Made by a program: the position numbers and the translations under genes | In this document: positions 23,901 through 36,700 of the stretch, piece after piece | How positions within the stretch are numbered: position 1 is the first letter of the stretch | How the letters are laid out: each line of letters begins with the position of its first letter | Notes under the pieces: model-generated | Database searches by the model: none | The model's input: only the letters and a program-made list of their open reading frames with translations | Told to the model about the DNA's origin: nothing | Assembly: GCA_033439295.1 (NCBI GenBank) | Contig: JAVTLE010000017.1 | Coordinates: 1,116,001-1,180,000 of the forward strand | DNA: 64,000 nt | Direction of reading: 5' to 3' | Source: Deuterostichococcus epilithicus | Lineage: Eukaryota > Chlorophyta > Trebouxiophyceae > Prasiolales > Stichococcaceae

Positions 23901-26529
23901 TGGACACGCCGCATGCAGCAGAAGCGCTGCGCCAAGCAGCTGCAGGGCAAAGACGAGTTCTGCCGTCATAGCTGCACTGGCAAAAAAACATGTAAGGCCC
24001 CCTGCATCCGGTCGATGCTACCGTCAGCAGCAGAGTGGTGCTCCGGGCACCTGGGCGCATGTGGTCGCGCGGCAGCGAGGACTGACGGCCACCGCCGCCG
24101 CCGACGCCATTGGCGCGCGTCGTCCAGTCGCGATCGTCCTGCGAGTAGCGCCCGCGGGAGAAGTCCTGGCGCCTCGGGCCTGCGCCGTCGACAACCGGGG
24201 CTGAGTGGCTGAAGCGTAGGTGTATGCGACGGTGGGCGGTTCCTTCCGGTACGTGGGTGGCTGCTGCAGGACTGGTAGAACAGCAGCAGTGTGGGAGGTG
24301 CAGGAAGGGTGTACCAACAGGTTTGTTGTATCAGGCCAAATCAGGCGCGCTGCCAACCCGTGCAGGTTTTCTGATCCTGCTGACCTGCTACCGACACTCT
24401 CTGAAAGTGACAAAGCCTGTGCAGACCCGTCTGCTGCTGCTGCTGCTCCTGCTGCTGATGCACAGTCATCTATAGTCAGGCCCCTCACCGCCGTTGGTGT
24501 GCGCGTGCTCGTTGCCATGCGCATTGTACAGGTGCCGGTCCGCCGGCGGCGGCCCGCGGGTGAAGTCGTTCGCGTCCCGCGGCGGCGGCGGCGGCGGCGG
24601 CTGCTGCTGGCCGCGGCCGTTGGCGTACTCGCCATAGGGTGGGCTGGGCGGCGCGCCGCGCGGGGACCAGGCCGGCCGGTGCCGTAGGCCGCGGCCGGCG
24701 GGGCGCCGGGACCATCGTACGGGTGCGGGGCCCGTTCGTGCTGCTCGCCGCGGCGGTCGCCGTCCCTGCCGGACGGGCCGTACCTGGCGCACCAGAACGC
24801 GTGCTGTCAAGCACATGGCAGGACTCCGATGGCGAGGCACCAGCACTTGCAGCGACGCTGGGCAGATGCCAGCTTGTAAGTTGCAATGTTCGACCCTGGA
24901 GCGGCGGCACAGCAGGCGCTGCCTGCCGTAGTCCAGGGTGGTCTCTCAGGATGTCCGAGGTGAGCGGCAGTGCAGCCAACGCCCTCCCCGCGCCGTGATG
25001 AGTGCCCACCTGTCATCGAAGCGGCCATGGTCGCCCGGGGGCCCACGCTCGTACGACCCGGGGCCCTCCTTGCGCGGCCCCCAGCGGTCGCCACCCCAGC
25101 GCTCGGGCTGCTGCTGCTGCTGCGCCGGCAGTGACCCGCCAGGCCCCGAGCCTGGGCGCGGCCCGCCGGGCGGTGGCGGCGGCGGCGGCGCAGAAGGCGC
25201 GCCACGACCGTAGCCGCCATCGTAGTCGCGCGGGGCGGGGGCGGCGGCGGCTGCTGGCCGCTGCCAACCAGCGGCGAAGGCCCGCGGTCCGGGTGGCCTG
25301 CAATGCCGAAGCATGGTGTAGTGAGGCGCATCCACGAAAACGCAGAAGTTGTGCTCTGTATATGTCCAGGAGTGCTCAGTCGCCCGGCAGGTCCTGTCAA
25401 ACCTGATCTGAAGCCATCCAGGTGCCCGTCTGTCTGTCCATCTTTGCTCAGAAAAAAAAGTATTTCAGACAGCCTGCAGCACAGCCATCACGGCAGGACG
25501 CAGCAGCAGCAGGATCCCTCACCGCCAACCTCGCCACAAGAGAGCTTGCGCAATCTCAGGTGCTCAGGTGCTCACCAGGAGCAGGCGGCAGGCCGCGCTC
25601 GTCGGCGTCCCAGCCCGGGCGGTCGTGCAGCGGCTGCGGCGGCGCGCCGCCGTGCGGCGGCAGCTCGGGGGTTTTGGAGCCGCCAGGCCCGCCGGCCAGG
25701 GAGGGGAACTCGTCGCCCTTCAGTTGGCCGGCGCGCCGCGGCGGGGAGGGGCGGCAGCGCCCAGGCTCCGGGGCCGGCGCCGCCGGCGGGGGTGGCAGCC
25801 CAGGGGGCGGCGGCAATCGCGGAGGGCCCGTTGGCGTGCGGCGGCTGCGGCTCGTGCTGCGCCGCGTTCGGGTCGCCCCAGCCACCCATGGTCCTGCGCA
25901 GTTTTGCATTCAGGCGTTGGGATGCAGGTGGCAAGGAGCCATGTGTGGGCGCCCTGCCCGCCCCACTAAAGACGGTGCTGGAGCCTTTAGTCCTGTTGCG
26001 AATGAGACATACAACGTCGCCGCCTGGCACATCATTGATGCTGTGCATGCCGAGCACTCGATGGACGTGAGTGCATCTGCCGTCTAACTAGCCCCCCGAA
26101 GTCCGGCAGGTTGGCATGCCAAGTGTGCAGCACAGAGCTTTGCAGCACTCACTTGGGAACGATCGTGACATTGGGGTCGAATCCATTGTTCTCACGCCTG
26201 CAAAGCAGCCACCGCAGGCTGAAGCTTCAAAAACCTGGCAGAACTTACAACAATCAGGAATCCAGCCAACAGACACATCCATGCTCATGCAAACCTTGGC
26301 ACAGCATCAGCGCGCACCTCTGGCTTGGCAGGTTGACGGGCTTGGGTGCAGTCACTTTCCCCAGAGATACCATGCGCCGTCCTGGCCTGTGCACAGAACG
26401 GAGCAGGACTGCTGACTTCCAGGTATTTGCATGTTTACTTGATCACAGGACAAACGAATGCAAAGGCAAGGGGCGGGATGGTCATCAGCCGCGTCCAGCT
26501 CACCGTGCGCCTATCGCCTGGTGAGACAT
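17903..26529 (-). CDS. BAT2/PRRC2 N-domain protein, MOS1-like, RGG- and Gln-rich
   Basis: Nineteen minus-strand exons: 26504-26529, 26318-26386, 26153-26197, 25576-25893, 25010-25297, 24489-24783, 24051-24200, 23634-23710, 23320-23406, 22234-23166, 21744-22013, 21384-21599, 20860-21105, 20374-20591, 19831-20071, 19549-19657, 18931-19325, 18427-18589, 17903-18083; about 1440 aa. The first three exons give MSHQAIGAR, then VSLGKVTAPKPVNLPSQR, then ENNGFDPNVTIVPK, which matches the BAT2 N-terminal domain of plant MOS1; LKGDEFPSLAG follows in exon 4. The middle is Gln/Pro-rich; the C-terminal third is RGG-rich (GRGGRGSGRGGRG). MOS1 modulates plant immune-gene expression, and PRRC2 proteins act in translation and stress granules; the role here is inferred. 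Exons 4, 6 and 17 need small frame corrections and exon 15 contains eight Ns, suggesting assembly errors. The intron after exon 15 uses a GC donor (AG/GCATGT). Confidence 0.85.
19900..19949. other. Eight ambiguous bases inside a Gln-rich exon
   Basis: N appears at 19900, 19903, 19923, 19927, 19936, 19940, 19942 and 19949 within a CAG-rich exon of the MOS1-like gene. This marks low assembly quality exactly where frame problems also occur in the gene. Confidence 0.95.
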
Positions 26530-27743
26530 CCTGGCGGGTCCTACTTGCGGTCTTCTACGTCCCTTCTAGAAGCCTGTGTGCAACATCGCAGCGCATGTCA
26601 GCGGCACAGCACGGGCTCTGCCAGCAAAGTAAGTCGGGCAACCCACCACCCGCCAGCTCATCTGCGTGCCTCCAATGCATGCCTCCGTGCTCCCTGCAAG
26701 CTCGGCCTGCAGTTCCTCAACCATGGCAGCACGTGCAGAACGTCTCAAAACGAGTGCGTCTGGTCTGCAGCAAGCAATAACGCAAGGCCATGAACGGTAT
26801 GATACTCGCATGTCAGGCAGTACCAGGGCATGCAACATGGCCGTTGCAATGATGAAGCGCGCGACAGACGATGTGAGGTGTGCAGGATGGTCGAGGTGCA
26901 AGGTGCTTGAATCTGATTGGCAGCGTGAAGCTCATCCATCAGCTCAGGAACATGCAATGGCTGTCTCAGACAAAACTGCATGTTTCAGATTGTAGGGCGT
27001 GCCTCGCGCCTGCGCATCAGCCGCAAGGGCTCCATTTGCTGAGCGAGACCACTCAGATACCGAACGAAGCTGCGTCAGCTAGAGCACAAGGCCGCCTTGC
27101 ATAAGGGACTGGCCCTGCAGGCTCATGCGTGTCCCCGCAAGCAAGTCCCTGCGCTCCATGCGGGACCGGCTGCAGGCCAGGGTTCACTGTTGTATCTTGG
27201 ACAGCAAAGAGACGCCAGATTGCGGGTGCCCTACCTGACAGCCGGGCTGCACCGAGGCCGCGTCTGGCGCTGGCTCACGGAAGCTGCTCCTGGGCGGGCG
27301 GCTGGAGTATTTAGCAAGCGCGCGCGTTCGCTGTGGGCTGCTGAAAGAGCGGGGCCGCGCTGGCGTCGCTTGCGACTCTCGGTGAGAGCTCAGGCTAAGC
27401 CCTCCTGAGTCCTGTAAGGTTACGTGACCGGGCTTCTGCGCGCAAACGCTTTCCGGGCACTCGCGCTGAAGATGACTTAGCAATTCAACCTACTGAAATC
27501 ATCCGCAACCCAGCGCCTGGCGCCAGGCGCATTTGCCACTTAGCCAGGGGTGTTCACGCTATTCCTCACAAGGCAGACTGTGCACAAGGCTGTCGGAACT
27601 ATCGTGTCACGGACGTCAACCTGGTTTCACTTCATTCTATTCTCATTTCTCAAAGCTTCTCTTGGCAAACTGGTCATGTCGTGACCGGTTCTTGGAGCGA
27701 CCCTGGCACAGCAGCCGCGGCACGCCCGCGACGCGCCGCTGGC
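26530..27743. promoter_or_regulatory. Shared divergent upstream region of MOS1-like and ABCF3
   Basis: About 1.2 kb separates the two oppositely oriented start codons (26529 minus, 27744 plus). No coding exon was supported; both promoters must lie here. I see no clear TATA element. Confidence 0.6.
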
Positions 27744-30700
27744 ATGGTGGCGCCGGACGTGGAGGCCGCCGTGCGGGACGTGCTGGGCGCCGGCGGCGAC
27801 CCGACCGTGCTGGAGTACATCACCAGCTGCCTGGAGGACTTTGACATGGGCGATGGCGGCGAGGAGGCCTTTGAGTCCTTCGGTCCCATGATGGTGCGAA
27901 TGATCTTGTGGCGCTCTCTGCCGTTGCGCCGGCACCCTTTCCGGCACTGAAGGTCCAGCTTCGTGGCCGTCGATGCGCGCACGCATGCCGCTGGAGGGGC
28001 AGCTCCTGAAATGAAGCAGGCAGCTTGCGGCAGCGGGCGTTGGAGCGGCCGGTGCGGTGCAGCATGGCCGTTGCATGACACATGTGAGGCCGCCAGCCGC
28101 TCCGATGGCGGGGAAAGCAAAGTGGAATGCACACGTATGCGACTCGTGCATGTACGCGCAGGTGGACGGGGGGTGCGTGGCGGACGATGCGGCGGCGCGG
28201 TCCGCCTGCCAGCTTCTGGCGCAGCGGCTGGGCGGCGGCGGGCCATCAAAGGAGGCCTTTCGGGCGCTTGAAGGTGACTCCTGGATCACTGCCAACCCTC
28301 GCTGATCCTTGGTTCGCCTGTGTGAAGCTGGCGTGAAGGCTACGCGGCGGCGGCGCGATGATAGAGGCCTTCAGGGCGCTCAACAGGTCAGTCCCGGGCT
28401 GAGATAGACCCCTCTTGCCACAATCGGTCTCAGTCCACCTGCCAGCAGCCGGCGCAGCGGCTGGGCGTCCAAGGTGACCCCCAAGACGCTCGCAGGCGTT
28501 TGCACCTTTGGGAAGCCGGTCATACCACGTCGTGGCTATGCCACAAAGCTGCAGTAAAGCGCGCTGCTAGTTGGTCTTGCCTCGGCAGTTTATAGCATAG
28601 CTGAGCGTGCACGGCCCGGTCACAGGGCATGTGCTGGTCATGTCGTGTCTAGGATCCTGCTGGGGCAACGACATGTCCAGGGTGGGACTTTGCTGCACAA
28701 TTGCAGAGGCCGCCCTGCACCGAGTCTGCAGCCGCGGGCGTCGCTGCATCGGCGCTGCCGAGTCCTTCCAGTGGCCCGCTGGCATGCACCAGCCTCGTCC
28801 GAACATGCCGAAACGGATCGCACTGCCCATGCGAGGCCCTGCCCAGAACAGCGCCCGACACAGCGGAAGGTGCCCTGAGCCGCAAACCCTGAACCCCAAA
28901 AGGGTGCCGGTCGCAGGCGGACCCATGACGGTGTGCGGGACGGCTTGGTGTGCACCTTGGCAGTCGTAGCGATTCTTATCAGCCGTGGAGTGACCGTCTT
29001 GACGGAACGAGAGGCACCGACTTGCTGACCTGAAACACCAGATTGCTCATGTCGAATTCCAGGCAGCGGAGCCGGCCATTCAGCCTGACAATGCGCTGGA
29101 GGGGTGCTACCACCGCTTGCAGTCCTGCCCATAACACTTGCAACGGTTCAAAAACGTTCCTGCTCATGGCAATTACTGACACCTTGGGGAGATTCCCCAT
29201 TTCCCAGGCGGTGGGATCAATTAACCTCAAAGGCGGGCCGATAATGGTGCGCGGCGCTGCGGCGCGGGCGGCGCATCCCGGCGACATTTTGACGGGGCGC
29301 CACCTCATTTTGACGCATTTCCTGATTTAATCTGCGCACGCCATACTGCCAGAACCACAGCTGACACGCAGTGCTATGTGCAACCGCAGGCGGGCCAATG
29401 ACGGTGCGTGGCACGGCGGAGAGGGCCGTCCACCCCGACGATGTGCTCAAGGGGCGCCACCTCATTCAGACGCCCTTCAGCGAGTTCGGCTCCGACGCCG
29501 CGGACCCGTCGGTCGCCACGGAGCGCGACTTCGCAAAGATCCGGGCCAGGGAGGAAAAAGAGGAGCGTGCGCAGCGGGCGGCCTTTGCCAAGTTCCAGGC
29601 AAGCTTGCAGGCCTTAGCAAAGCTCGTGGTGTCGACCTGCCGAGTCGACGCAGCCTATCGAACACAGGGGGCCACCTTGGTGTGTTTCCGCAAGCCACTG
29701 GGGAAACTATGTTCAGGCCATGGGTGCTGATGTGCGGGGCGCCTCCGCCATAGGCTGGCGCTGCCGCTAGATGGGCAACCACATAAGGGCCATCCGACAT
29801 TTGGGACAAGGTTGAGACCCGGCTTGTCGCTCGTGCCATCCTTCCAGATGCATGCGGGCGCCGCCCGACAAGCACCTTTGGGCTTGATGTGCCAACCTCA
29901 ATTTCATTCCTGATTTCTGGCAGGATCAGGCAGCATCGCCTGTCGCGGGCACGGAGCCGGTGATTGCGCGGAGACGTAGGCGCCGGCGGCGTGTGCAACC
30001 TGCATCTTGCAGCTTCAGTCTCGTCTGACAACGCTGCTATGCCATTTTGCAGGGCCAGGCGGCGCCGGCGGTGGCAGACATCGATGCTGTGATTGCGCGC
30101 TGTCGGCGCTGGCGACGTGAGCGACCTGTACCTCGTTCTCTCGGAGATCAGATCACACAACAGTACTCCGTTCTCAGAATTCCTCCTGCTCAGCAGCCTC
30201 CGCTCCCTGGACTCCTGCAGGATCAGGCCGCGTCGGCAGTCGCGGGCGCGGAGCCCGTGATCGTGCGCAATGTCGGCGCCGGCGGCGTGCGCGACCTGCA
30301 CCTGGAAGACTTCTCCGTCTCCAACGGCGGCCCCAACCTCATCGAGGACGCCTCGGTCATGCTCGCCTTCGGGCGGCGCTACGGCCTGGTGCGTCCTGCG
30401 TACCCGTCCCTTGCGTGGGCTGCTGCCAGGCTTCTCAAGGCGTCTTGGTCGCGCCTGTTGTTGGGTGTTGGGTGTTGGTCGTCGCTATGGCCTGGTGCGC
30501 TGTGCAGCGGTAGCGGCATCGCACTGCCATTGTTGTGATGCCACGTCGCTGCTCGTTCAGTGCCCGGCTTGTGCCGGCCGAGCCTTTGTCGTGCATGGGC
30601 TTCCAACTGCCCATATAGTTTGAACGCCCACCCCACTCCATCTTGCAGCCACATTTGGGTCCAGTGAAACGCCATGCGCTCGCAGGTCGGCCGCAATGGT

Positions 30701-33700
30701 TCCGGAAAGACGACGTTTCTGCGTGCTCTGGCGGCCCACCAGATCAAAGGCATCCCGTTCAACACACAGGCGCGAATGCCGTGCTCGAAACAGTCATTCC
30801 TGCGCATTGCGGCGCCGTTAATCGCCTGTGCCACAAAGACCATGGTGCTGCAGCGCGTACCTGTCGCCTCGGCTCGTTGCATCCAGAGCTTGCGCTGCCT
30901 GACTTGGAAGCAACCTCTGACAACACGCATGATTATGCACACCACGGGAACATCACCTCCTGTAGCCTCAGCGCCGCAGGTGTTGCACGTGGAGCAGGAG
31001 GTCGTGGGAGACGATCGTTCCGTGCTGCAGGCTGTGCTCGACTGCGACAGCGAGCGCTCGGCACTGCTCAAGGTGCGCAGCCTGGCAACAGTGGTTGAAG
31101 TACCAGGGTCACATGAAGCTGAACATGCACCCTGATCAAGGGGTCAATCTGCCAGCAGTCCATTGACCTGTGTCACGCTGGCTTGCGAGCACAAAGGAGG
31201 CCGGGAAAGTACTGGACTGGCACGGGCTGCAGGGCAGGGTGTGGAGCATGCGCTGGCATGCTTTGAACTGCAATGACAGTCCCTTGTGGCTCAGGGTGCG
31301 GGGTGCGTCTGGTGCTAGGGGGTCCAGAGTGAGGGACGCCGGGGCATGCTGCTTGCCGAAACGCATCTGCTTCCCGGTCGCAGGAGGAAGCAGCACTCAT
31401 GACGGCGGCGGACAGCGGCGACGGCGCAGCGGACGCTGACGGCCCGTCAGCAAACGGCGCCGCAGGCGGCGCGGCAGCGGCGGGGAAGCGGCGGGCGGCG
31501 GGCGGCGCTGCGCCACAGGCAAACCAGCCGGCGGCCAATGGCGCGGCGACAGCGTCGGCGCCCGCACATGGCATGGCGCAGCCGAGCGCCGTGCCGGACC
31601 CGGCAGCGAGGCTCACAGAGGTACCCGGTCGCCATCATTTGCTGCGCTTTGCCTGCCTCCACTTTGGCGGGTGCCTGCGAAGATGAACGCCAGGGCAGTC
31701 ACAACTGTCTTGGCATGCTGTGGAGCATGCTTGCCATCTGCCGTGGCTGCGGCAGCCATTGCTAATGTCGTTCAGGCAGTGCCGAGCGTGGTGAACTGCA
31801 CTGCTCATGTGCCATGAGGAGGTGGATGCTGAGAAGCAAATGCACATGCATTTAGGGTTTTCAACAGATCTCGCCTGTCAAGTTCGCATTCGCAGCTCGC
31901 CGGGGGTGTTCAGGCGGGCCTTAGGCGGGTGGGTAAAGGGATTTGACGCTGTGCGAGGGAGCACAATGCACAGCAAGATGTCATCTCTATTACTACCCTC
32001 CAATGAGCTCCGAGTCCATCGGTGGGTCGTGTGCCCCCAGGTCTACAAGCGTCTGGAGGAGATAGACGCATACGGCGCGGAGGCACGTGCCAGCACCATC
32101 CTGGCGGGCCTTTCGTTTGACGCCGCGGCGCAGGCGCGGCCCACCAAAACCTTCTCCGGCGGCTGGCGCATGCGCGTGGCACTGGCCAGGTGGGTGAACG
32201 AGCGGTCCCCTGCAGCGTGTCTCGTTGCCCAGCACCGATCGCAATGGGACGCACATTGGGCTCCCGCTCTGGCGTCTGGCAGGGACTGTTGGCGGGTCGC
32301 TGTGTTGCGGTGCCCGATCCGGTCACGTGCACCGATGCAGCAATGCGCAACACCGCCGGGAACCTCGTACGTCATCTGTGCAGCGTGCCGTCCATCGAGT
32401 TGGATTGTTATTGTCAGTAGTAGAGAACTCCGGTCTGCAGTTGGACTGAGCTAAGAAAGGCACGCGGCGATGAACGTCGCCCCATGGAGAGCACCCGTTT
32501 CCTGTCGCCGCCGCAGGGCGCTGTTCATAGAGCCGGACCTGCTGCTGCTTGATGAGCCGACGAACCACCTGGACCTGCACGCCGTGCTGTGGCTGGAGGA
32601 CTACCTGGTGGGTCTCGACGCCATTCCTGAAGTCCAACTGCCGCCATCATCTGTATGGCCCTGCTTTTGTGGCTCCTCCGGCGCGGCAACCTCATCATCT
32701 ACAGCATGCATCAGCATGTGGGTTGCAAACTCCACTGGGGTGCTGGCCCCGCAGCAGTCCATGCCCGAGCCTGCGGTGCCTGCCTCGAAGGCAAGCGTAT
32801 GAGACGAAGCTTGGACACCGAAGCCTTTGCCATCCATGCCCGCAGGTGACGTGGCCAAAGACGCTGCTGGTGGTGAGCCACGCGCGCGAGTTCCTCAACG
32901 CGGTGACCACAGACACCATACACCTGCACTCCCGCAAGCTCGCGGCGTACAAAGGTGGGCGACAGCAGGAAGAAAATACGAGCCTGCCTGCCTTCCGTGC
33001 GCCTCCACTGCTGCGTGATCGCACTGCTGCAGCCCTGCTTTGCACTGCGCTGCGCAGCTGCAGAGGCTAGCAGCATGACCCTTCGTCTGCGTGCGTCGCC
33101 GTGCTGCTATTCTGTACTGAGCACCTGCAGCACATGCACGCAGCCATGCATGCCGCAGGCAACTGCGCCGCGCTTGAGAGGACGGCGGCTGAGCGGCTGC
33201 GCGACGCTGATACGCCAGCGCATCCGGTGTCAGCCACGAAACCCACAGCAGACTTCTCGGCCCTCCAGCCTGAACCGTGCTGGAACCGTGTACTGCTTCC
33301 TGGACTGCTTCACTTGCTCATCGCAGGCAACTACGCCACGTTCGAGAAGACGGCGGCGGAGCGGCTGCGCAACGCACGCAGCCGCATTGAGGCTCAGGAG
33401 GCGCACCGCAAGCACGTCCAGGTCGGTAGCCTTTAGGGTCCTTGTCAGGGTCTAAAGGGCCTTCTGGTCTCGCTATTTTCGGGTCCCAGTCACTATACTC
33501 GTGTCAGCGGCCCTGGTCATGTAGCCGCTGCGGCTGGCACGGCGGCGGTGCTCACGATGACAATGCAGTGCAGCATGCTGTGCAGCCGTGACGTCCAAGT
33601 GAGCACGTCGAGCCTGTGGAAACCCTTCAAATAAAACGGTTTTGTCCCTGTAGCGCAGTGTGTTGGCTCTTGTCTTGGTCATCTCTGAGGCTGCATCGTG

Positions 33701-36700
33701 CCATAGGGATGACCCTAAAACCATAACCCCTGTGTGGCACAGGCGTTCATCGACAAGTTCCGGTTCAACGCCAAGCGCGCGTCCATGGTGCAGTCCCGTA
33801 TCAAGGCACTCGACCGGTTGGAGGACCTCGGGTGTGCATATTCTCCATTTCCAAATGATAAAATGATTGAAGGTAGTGTGTGGTACATTCTCTGGCGTGG
33901 AGGCTGGTGCCTGCGCGGTCGCTGATCAGAAGAAGGGCGTTGCACTTGGCAGGGATGCAGGGGGCTGTGAAAAGCACCTGGCAGCATGCGTATGTTGGCG
34001 GGCAAGGTGAAGGGAGCATTGCCCCGCCAACACGCGCCTGCATGCAATACATGCCGACATGATGCCATAACAAGCAAGGTACCTCCCGCTTCCTGCAGGT
34101 TCATCGAGGAGGATCCCCAGTACCAGTTCCGCTTCCCGGAGCCGGACCCAGTGGCGCCGCCCATCCTCGGCTTCAACAATGTCAGCTTCGGCTACCCGGG
34201 CGGGCCGCAGCTGTTCCGGGACCTCAACTTCGGCATCGACATGGACTCGCGCTTCGCCATGGTCGGCCCCAATGGTGCGTTGCTGCTGTTCTGCTGCTGC
34301 TTCGGAGGGTGCTGCCGCAAGAGTGCATGGCTGCCTCATGCCCTGCCACACTTCGACCCTCAGCATCTGGCCAGGCCAATGTGTTTTCAGGACACCTCGC
34401 ACTCTGCCGCCTCAACACGACGTGCATGCCGCACCCGACGGCCGCACTGATGAAACGATGACCGGCAGGCACTGCATGCTTGCTGGCTTCAGGGTTTGCC
34501 CTGCTGCACCACCGCAACACGCCTCGCCCTGTGTTTGCAGGCATCGGCAAATCCACGCTGTTGAACCTGATTGGAGGGACATTGGAGCCGACGTCCGGCC
34601 ACATCACCCGCAATGCCAAGGCAAAATGCTCGTTCCCTCGGCCAAAAAATCTGCTGCAGGAGTTGTGTTGCAACACTGCGAGCAGGGCAGCGCCACGTGC
34701 TGAGGGCAGGCAGACTGAGAGCAGGCTGCAGAACAATGTAGTCATACTTGACGGTGGTCGGCCATGTCCACCACCGGCATTCGTGGTTTGCCCAACCCAG
34801 GCGGCTCGCGACGCCCAGCCAGCGCCAAGAGTAGTCGTGCTTGACGGTGGTCGGTCATGTCCACCACCGGCAGTCGTGGTATGCCCAACCCAGGCGGCTC
34901 ATGACATCCAGCCAGCGCCAAGTAGATGGCTGAGCCTGCCGTTGACGGCGCTGCAGGCAGCTTCCACCAACATGCAGCAAGATCAACTCCGAAATTATTC
35001 GGATCAACTCGAACCTCTGCATGTGCACGTGCGGCTGGCTACGTTGGGCCGGCACCACGTGGATGGGCCGGACCTGGCGCTGACGCCGCTGCTGGCAACT
35101 TCTACCAGCATGCAGCGTGACGTACTCGAAAACCCAATACAAACTTGCACACATGCAGGTGCGGCTGGCGACCTTCAGCCAGCACCACGTGGATGGGCTG
35201 GACCTGGCGCTCACGCCCCTGCAGGCGCTCATGCGCGCCTTCCCCGGCATCAAGGACGAGCCCATTCGGTGCGCCGCCTGCTCTTGTACAGTTGATTTGT
35301 CATGCCCATGCATGCAAGTTTTCAGGCAACCAAGTCTGTGCATGCACAGCCTTGCGCACTGCACTGCACTGCAGTCTTAAGCGCTGATCGGCACTGTGTG
35401 GGTGCCGGCCGCGCATGGCAGCCGCGCAATGTCAGTGAGCCCTCTGAGACCGCAGTGCGGTTCGGAGCATCCACAGGAAGACTGGCTCGATTGCCGCGGT
35501 GATTGAATGTGGCACGCCTCCCCGCCGCCGCTGGCTGTCCCTGTTTCACACCCTTCCGCTAGCGCTGCGGTTACACAACCATCCTGCCACTCGGTAGCTG
35601 AGCACACTGAGGAAGGGTGCGGCTCCCAAGGCTTCTCATTTTCCGCTGCCCGCTGTCTGCGACCGACATCAATCCGGCCGCAACGCTGCTGTGCAGGGCG
35701 CACCTGGGCTCGTTTGGCATCGGCGGCGAGCTGTGCATGCAGCCAATGTTCACGCTGTCCGGCGGCCAGGTGCGGTTGTGCTCGTGTTTCACCCTTTCTG
35801 CCTCTTGTTGTTTTGATTTCCTACTCGGCCATACCACCTTTCAACAGTGTGGTTAGTCTGCTGCCCCCAAGTAGCGCGCCAAGCGCTTGCGCATGCCGTG
35901 GCAGCCGACCAGCTTCCACTTCCGATGCTGGGCGACGTCCTCGACGGCGGGGCTGGTCCCGCTGCTGCGTCGGTGTGCAATCCTAGAGCGAAGCGATGCT
36001 GCTGCTCGTGGGGCGTGTCCTTGAAGTCGCTTCGGCAGGCCGGCGGCTCGCATTGGGCACCGGAGTTCTGTTTCAACGTCCAGCTGCGAGTTCCACTGTA
36101 TGTCTTGTCGTGATTAACGCGTCGCGATGAAACGACGGATGCGTGCCCTGCGCTCACAGAAATCGCGGGTCGCGCTGGCGCACGTGACATGGAGGAAGCC
36201 GCACATCCTGCTGCTCGACGAGCCGTCGAACCACCTGGACATCGACGCCGTGGAGGCCCTCATCCAGGTGCCACTTGCTACATGTACTTCCGAAGCCTTC
36301 CTGGGTCCCTACCCTCCACCGCCCAGTGGCATCTGGAGGCGCTGTCCCTCCCGCGCCACTGGATGCAGTGGCTGCGGCGGCAGCTGCATTGAGCAGCCAG
36401 CACCAAAGTTCCTGGTCGAGCACCCCCTTGTGGGAGCTCAGCTCACGCCTGCGTCACGCAGAGGCTGGCGCTGTTTGAGAGTGGCGTCCGCTGGCATGGC
36501 ACGATCAGTGCCTGCTCGACCCTCCTCATTTAGTGGCCGCTGACGCAATTGTTTGACACCGTTGCGCAGGGGTTGGCGCTGCACACGGGCGGCGTGCAAA
36601 AGGTGCCGCACAGCCAGGGCATTTCATCGAGCCATCCTGCACTTCGGAAGTCTGAGACTTCTTCTCGTTGCGCAGGGGCTGGCGCTGTTCAAGGGCGGAG

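Noticed and set aside
27627-28295. Minus-strand frame of 222 codons over ABCF3 exons 1 and 2
   Set aside because: Antisense shadow; the plus strand encodes the conserved GCN20-type N-terminal region.
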